Source of the DNA: an uncultured Paracoccaceae bacterium
Lineage (GTDB): Bacteria; Pseudomonadota; Alphaproteobacteria; Rhodobacterales; Rhodobacteraceae
Reading direction: 5' to 3'
Length of the DNA stretch: 64,000 bases
NCBI GenBank assembly: GCA_937920555.1
Contig: CAKZTM010000037.1
Span: 1-64,000, forward strand
Shown here: positions 61,650 to 64,000 of the stretch, in pieces
Position numbering within the stretch: position 1 is the first letter of the stretch
Layout: each line of letters begins with the position of its first letter
Notes under the pieces: model-generated
Seen by the model: the letters and a program-made list of their open reading frames with translations, nothing else
Told to the model about the DNA's origin: nothing
Databases searched by the model: none
Made by a program: the position numbers and the translations under genes

Positions 61650-63044
61650 TCACTCATTGCGAATAACCCCAGTGATCGCCGCCGCTCCCATGGCCGTCAC
61701 GATCCAGCCAAACCCTTCGATAAACCAGCGCAACCACCACAGATGCCAACCCCAAACGCCGCGATTGGTTGACGGGGCCCAAGCCGCCTCCTGCCCGAAA
61801 TCAACCAAAGGGATGAAAAGATCAGCCGCGTAAGCGATGGGGTGAAAGGTCTCGTAATCCTGACCGGCCTTGGTCTTCTCCGACCAGATAATTCCGGGCG
61901 TGCGCGACCCTTCCCAAGTGGGCCCGGCCAGCTTTTGCCATTGCGAACTCACCAAAACCTGAGGCGCATCAGGGATCATACTGCCCTCATCCCAAGCCGC
62001 TTTGGCCCAAAGAGAGGTCAGCCCGACAATCGTGATGGCCCAAAGTAAAGCGCGCGCAGGAGCGTAGCCATACCCAACCACCAATTTGGCGGCCACACCC
62101 AAAAACCCGTAAACCAAGATGACCAATAACTCGATGATCCCGGAAGACTTGGAGCGCATCTTCATGAATTGATGCCGACGCAAACGGTTTTCCATAGCCA
62201 TCAGCACTTCATTCCTCGCGCGCCTAAAGCCCATCTCCTTGTAGACTTTCGCTAAGTGCTGGTAGGGCTGCGGCTCAAATTCATCGCCCTCTCTGACGTT
62301 TTTAGACAACCAGTCCAGTCGCGCTTTCACATCCATATTTGATTTCAGAATGGAATCATAACGAAGCCCATTCAGTTTTAGATTTGGTGAAGCAGGCCAA
62401 GCGTCCAGCGTGTCGGTCAATACCGAAAAATGCGCTCGGATCAAATCAACCTCACCGCACAAAACATTGGTGTTACGCCAAAAAAATGCGCCCTCAACGA
62501 CAGCGTGTTGCGCATTAAAGGCCGTTCCGTCCGAACACGAAAAATGACCATTGGTACACGACAGTTGCCCGCCAATTTTTGCGCCCGCCAAACAAACTTC
62601 CCGATTGGCTCTAAAGTCACCGTTGAGCTTAACATCCCCCAAAATGCTTGCGCCATCCGCATCAATCCCCTCGGCAAGCAAAGCACCTGTCAAAATCAGG
62701 CCTTCCAATTCCGCGTTTATCAAATTGAACTTAGATGCCACAAAACACTGAGCCAAAGCGATCTGCGGCACTTTCTTGCACAATTCCAGATCAAGCTGTC
62801 CCTTTACATAGCCACCCTGTAGGTTAACGCCCTTCTCGTGGGTTGGGTGCGCCTCACATCCCCCCAAAGCCAAATACCGGATCAAACTCGCGCGAATGTT
62901 TCGCGCCTCCGAAGGTCCATCAGGTAGTGCCCCGTCCCCCAACACACACGGCTCGCCCGCACAGGTCTTCTCCACCAAATCCTGCTCCGCTGCACTGAGC
63001 GCATCAAAACCACCGAAATCCTTGATCATCTTGGGATAATTCAC
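61650..63044 (-). CDS. Beta-solenoid/membrane protein of unknown function, paralogue B
   Basis: 464 residues from GTG 63044, after GAGGAA. Same architecture as 57648-59072: an N-terminal solenoid ('KGVNLQGGYVKGQLDLELC', 'GLILTGALLAEG', 'AKIGGQLSC'), the 'FEPQPYQHLAKVYKEMGFRR' motif with 'NEVLMAMENRLRR', membrane helices, 'AGQDYETFHPIAYAADLFIP', 'LVDFGQEAAWAPSTNRGVWG' and a terminal 'TGVIRNE'. Both paralogues share 'RYLALGGC' early on, with His residues after it. The solenoid and C-terminal loop are the best conserved parts. Followed by the ornithine-cyclodeaminase-like gene on the same strand. Divergent from the secreted nuclease. Function unknown. Confidence 0.7.
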   Translation of the reverse strand: MNYPKMIKDFGGFDALSAAEQDLVEKTCAGEPCVLGDGALPDGPSEARNIRASLIRYLALGGCEAHPTHEKGVNLQGGYVKGQLDLELCKKVPQIALAQCFVASKFNLINAELEGLILTGALLAEGIDADGASILGDVKLNGDFRANREVCLAGAKIGGQLSCTNGHFSCSDGTAFNAQHAVVEGAFFWRNTNVLCGEVDLIRAHFSVLTDTLDAWPASPNLKLNGLRYDSILKSNMDVKARLDWLSKNVREGDEFEPQPYQHLAKVYKEMGFRRARNEVLMAMENRLRRHQFMKMRSKSSGIIELLVILVYGFLGVAAKLVVGYGYAPARALLWAITIVGLTSLWAKAAWDEGSMIPDAPQVLVSSQWQKLAGPTWEGSRTPGIIWSEKTKAGQDYETFHPIAYAADLFIPLVDFGQEAAWAPSTNRGVWGWHLWWLRWFIEGFGWIVTAMGAAAITGVIRNE

Positions 63045-63113
63045 CGCAATTCCTCAAATCTCTATCTTCTCAAATCAACAATTCTACTCTACACAACGCA
63101 CAGGGGGGACCAA

Positions 63114-63755
63114 GTGTTGAAATCTGTGCTATGTGCGTTGCTGTTGTGTATTGCGTTGCCTGCCCACTCCCAAACCCGAGTGATTGACGGCGACACTCTG
63201 GAAATCTCCGGGACCACCTACCGCCTCAACGGCATCGACGCCCCCGAATATGGCCAAAGATGCCAGTCCAAAGCGGGCCTGTGGTATTGCGGTGCCGACG
63301 CGCTCCAAAAACTCGCCGATCTGACCAACGGGGCCGATGTGGCCTGCACGCCGCTCGACGAAGACCCCTATGGGCGTACCATCGCCACATGTACCGCCGA
63401 CGGGCAAGACCTGAGTGCGGCTATGACCGCCAGCGGCCACGCATGGGCGTTTGTGAAATACTCCAGCGCCTATGCAGATGAGCAAACCCAAGCCAAAGCC
63501 GCCGGCCTTGGTATCTGGTCGAGCGACAATCAAACCGCGTGGGATTACCGCGCCGCCCGCTGGGACGCCGCCAAGGAAATCGCCCCGGATGGATGCCCGA
63601 TCAAAGGCAATATCTCTGGCAATGGCCGCATCTATCACCCGCCTTGGTCGCCGTGGTACAACCGCACCCGCGTCAGCCTGTCCAAAGGCGAACGCTGGTT
63701 TTGCGATGAGGCCGAAGCAATCGAAGCCGGATGGCGCGCACCCCGCTGGCCCTGA
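63114..63755 (+). CDS. Secreted thermonuclease-like (SNase/TNase) protein
   Basis: 213 residues from GTG 63114, with AGGGGGG upstream. Signal peptide ([18 protein letters not shown], cut near residue 19-20). SNase fold: '[20 protein letters not shown]' with Asp-Gly-Asp for calcium and Arg, 'DAPEYGQ' with the catalytic Glu, and '[13 protein letters not shown]' with the second Arg. Six or more Cys suggest disulfides in the periplasm. The C-terminal ~60 residues ([33 protein letters not shown]) form an excalibur-like extra region seen in Rhodobacteraceae relatives. It degrades DNA or RNA outside the cytoplasm. Confidence 0.9.
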   Translation: MLKSVLCALLLCIALPAHSQTRVIDGDTLEISGTTYRLNGIDAPEYGQRCQSKAGLWYCGADALQKLADLTNGADVACTPLDEDPYGRTIATCTADGQDLSAAMTASGHAWAFVKYSSAYADEQTQAKAAGLGIWSSDNQTAWDYRAARWDAAKEIAPDGCPIKGNISGNGRIYHPPWSPWYNRTRVSLSKGERWFCDEAEAIEAGWRAPRWP

Positions 63756-63781
63756 CCGGCAAACTCCCCTATATGGCGGCC

Positions 63782-64000
63782 ATGACACAGAACCCGCCTG
63801 ACCTGCGCCCCGACCTCGCAAACGCCCGCATCCCCGACGCCGCCCGTCCCGGCCAACCGCGCATCGGCATGGTGAGCCTCGGCTGCCCGAAAGCGCTGGT
63901 CGATAGCGAACGCATCCTCACCCGCCTGCGCGCCGAAGGCTACGCAATCTCACCCGACTACACAGGCGCGGACGCCGTGATCGTCAACACCTGCGGATTT
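63782..64000 (+). CDS. rimO: Ribosomal protein S12 methylthiotransferase RimO, 3' partial
   Basis: First 73 codons; the gene continues past the window. Start ATG 63782 (ATG 63773 in the same frame is possible). The N-terminal MTTase (UPF0004) domain is recognisable: '[20 protein letters not shown]' with its first cluster Cys, and '[11 protein letters not shown]' with the second. The SLGCPK-x-x-VDSE signature is specific to RimO rather than MiaB. It would methylthiolate Asp of ribosomal protein S12 with radical SAM chemistry; the radical SAM and TRAM domains lie outside the window. Confidence 0.93.
   Translation, partial: MTQNPPDLRPDLANARIPDAARPGQPRIGMVSLGCPKALVDSERILTRLRAEGYAISPDYTGADAVIVNTCGF

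Noticed and set aside
1-64000. CRISPR array, phage or transposase genes
   Set aside because: No regularly spaced direct repeats, cas genes, phage structural genes or transposase motifs were seen.

Overview
The window reads as chromosomal DNA of a marine alphaproteobacterium of the Rhodobacteraceae (Roseobacter group). Evidence from the sequence: a DMSP demethylase (dmdA), a class I PHA synthase, an Agrobacterium-type uronate dehydrogenase, a choline-dependent phosphatidylcholine synthase, a VPLPA-CTERM surface protein, a LuxR-type regulator without a luxI, an HdaA-like DnaA paralogue, and the gene order hom - VOC - glpX - recJ. No phage, transposase, integrase or CRISPR array was seen. Gene density is high and both strands are used.

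Layout. 1-6.7 kb: two tandem paralogous secreted proteins, a CDF/SulP transporter pair, a TPR protein, a TetR regulator with a long palindrome, then an AT-richer stretch with an unrecognised protein, inverted repeats and a Flp-like pilin. 6.7-16.6 kb: rhomboid protease and GFA protein, a GT-C-like membrane protein, then the tamA-tamB outer-membrane biogenesis operon. 16.7-25.4 kb: a sugar-acid lactonase convergent with uronate dehydrogenase, a coiled-coil/H3TH protein with an OmpA-like protein, a Crp/Fnr regulator with a perfect CRP-type site, glycerol kinase and GAPDH. 25.5-36.7 kb: DMT transporter, pcs, ppx (5' end apparently broken), RraB-like protein, aminotransferase, phaC, a degenerate HAD protein, glyA and nadK. 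36.8-48.7 kb: AI-2E transporter - hdaA - ppk, then hom - VOC - glpX - membrane protein and recJ, a Popeye-like cNMP-binding protein, a LuxR solo and tRNA-Glu. 48.7-55.4 kb: KefB/C antiporter, an unknown protein, an ABC-2 exporter, a TSUP permease and dmdA. 55.4-64 kb: DUF924 protein, a second GT-C-like protein, two paralogous beta-solenoid/membrane proteins bracketing a VPLPA-CTERM protein, a candidate structured RNA, a dispersed repeat, a 58-residue protein and an ornithine-cyclodeaminase-like enzyme, then a secreted nuclease and the start of rimO.

Functional themes are carbon and phosphate storage (phaC, ppk, ppx), glycolysis and gluconeogenesis (gap, glpK, glpX), one-carbon and sulfur metabolism (glyA, dmdA, possibly TSUP and SulP), and the cell envelope (tamAB, OmpA-like, pcs, rhomboid). 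The least explained material is the paralogue-bracketed 57.6-63.0 kb block, the set of long perfect palindromes in front of metabolic genes (21771, 24218, 36782, 40895), and the hairpin-rich stretches at 6059-6195, 29231-29295 and 60028-60130.
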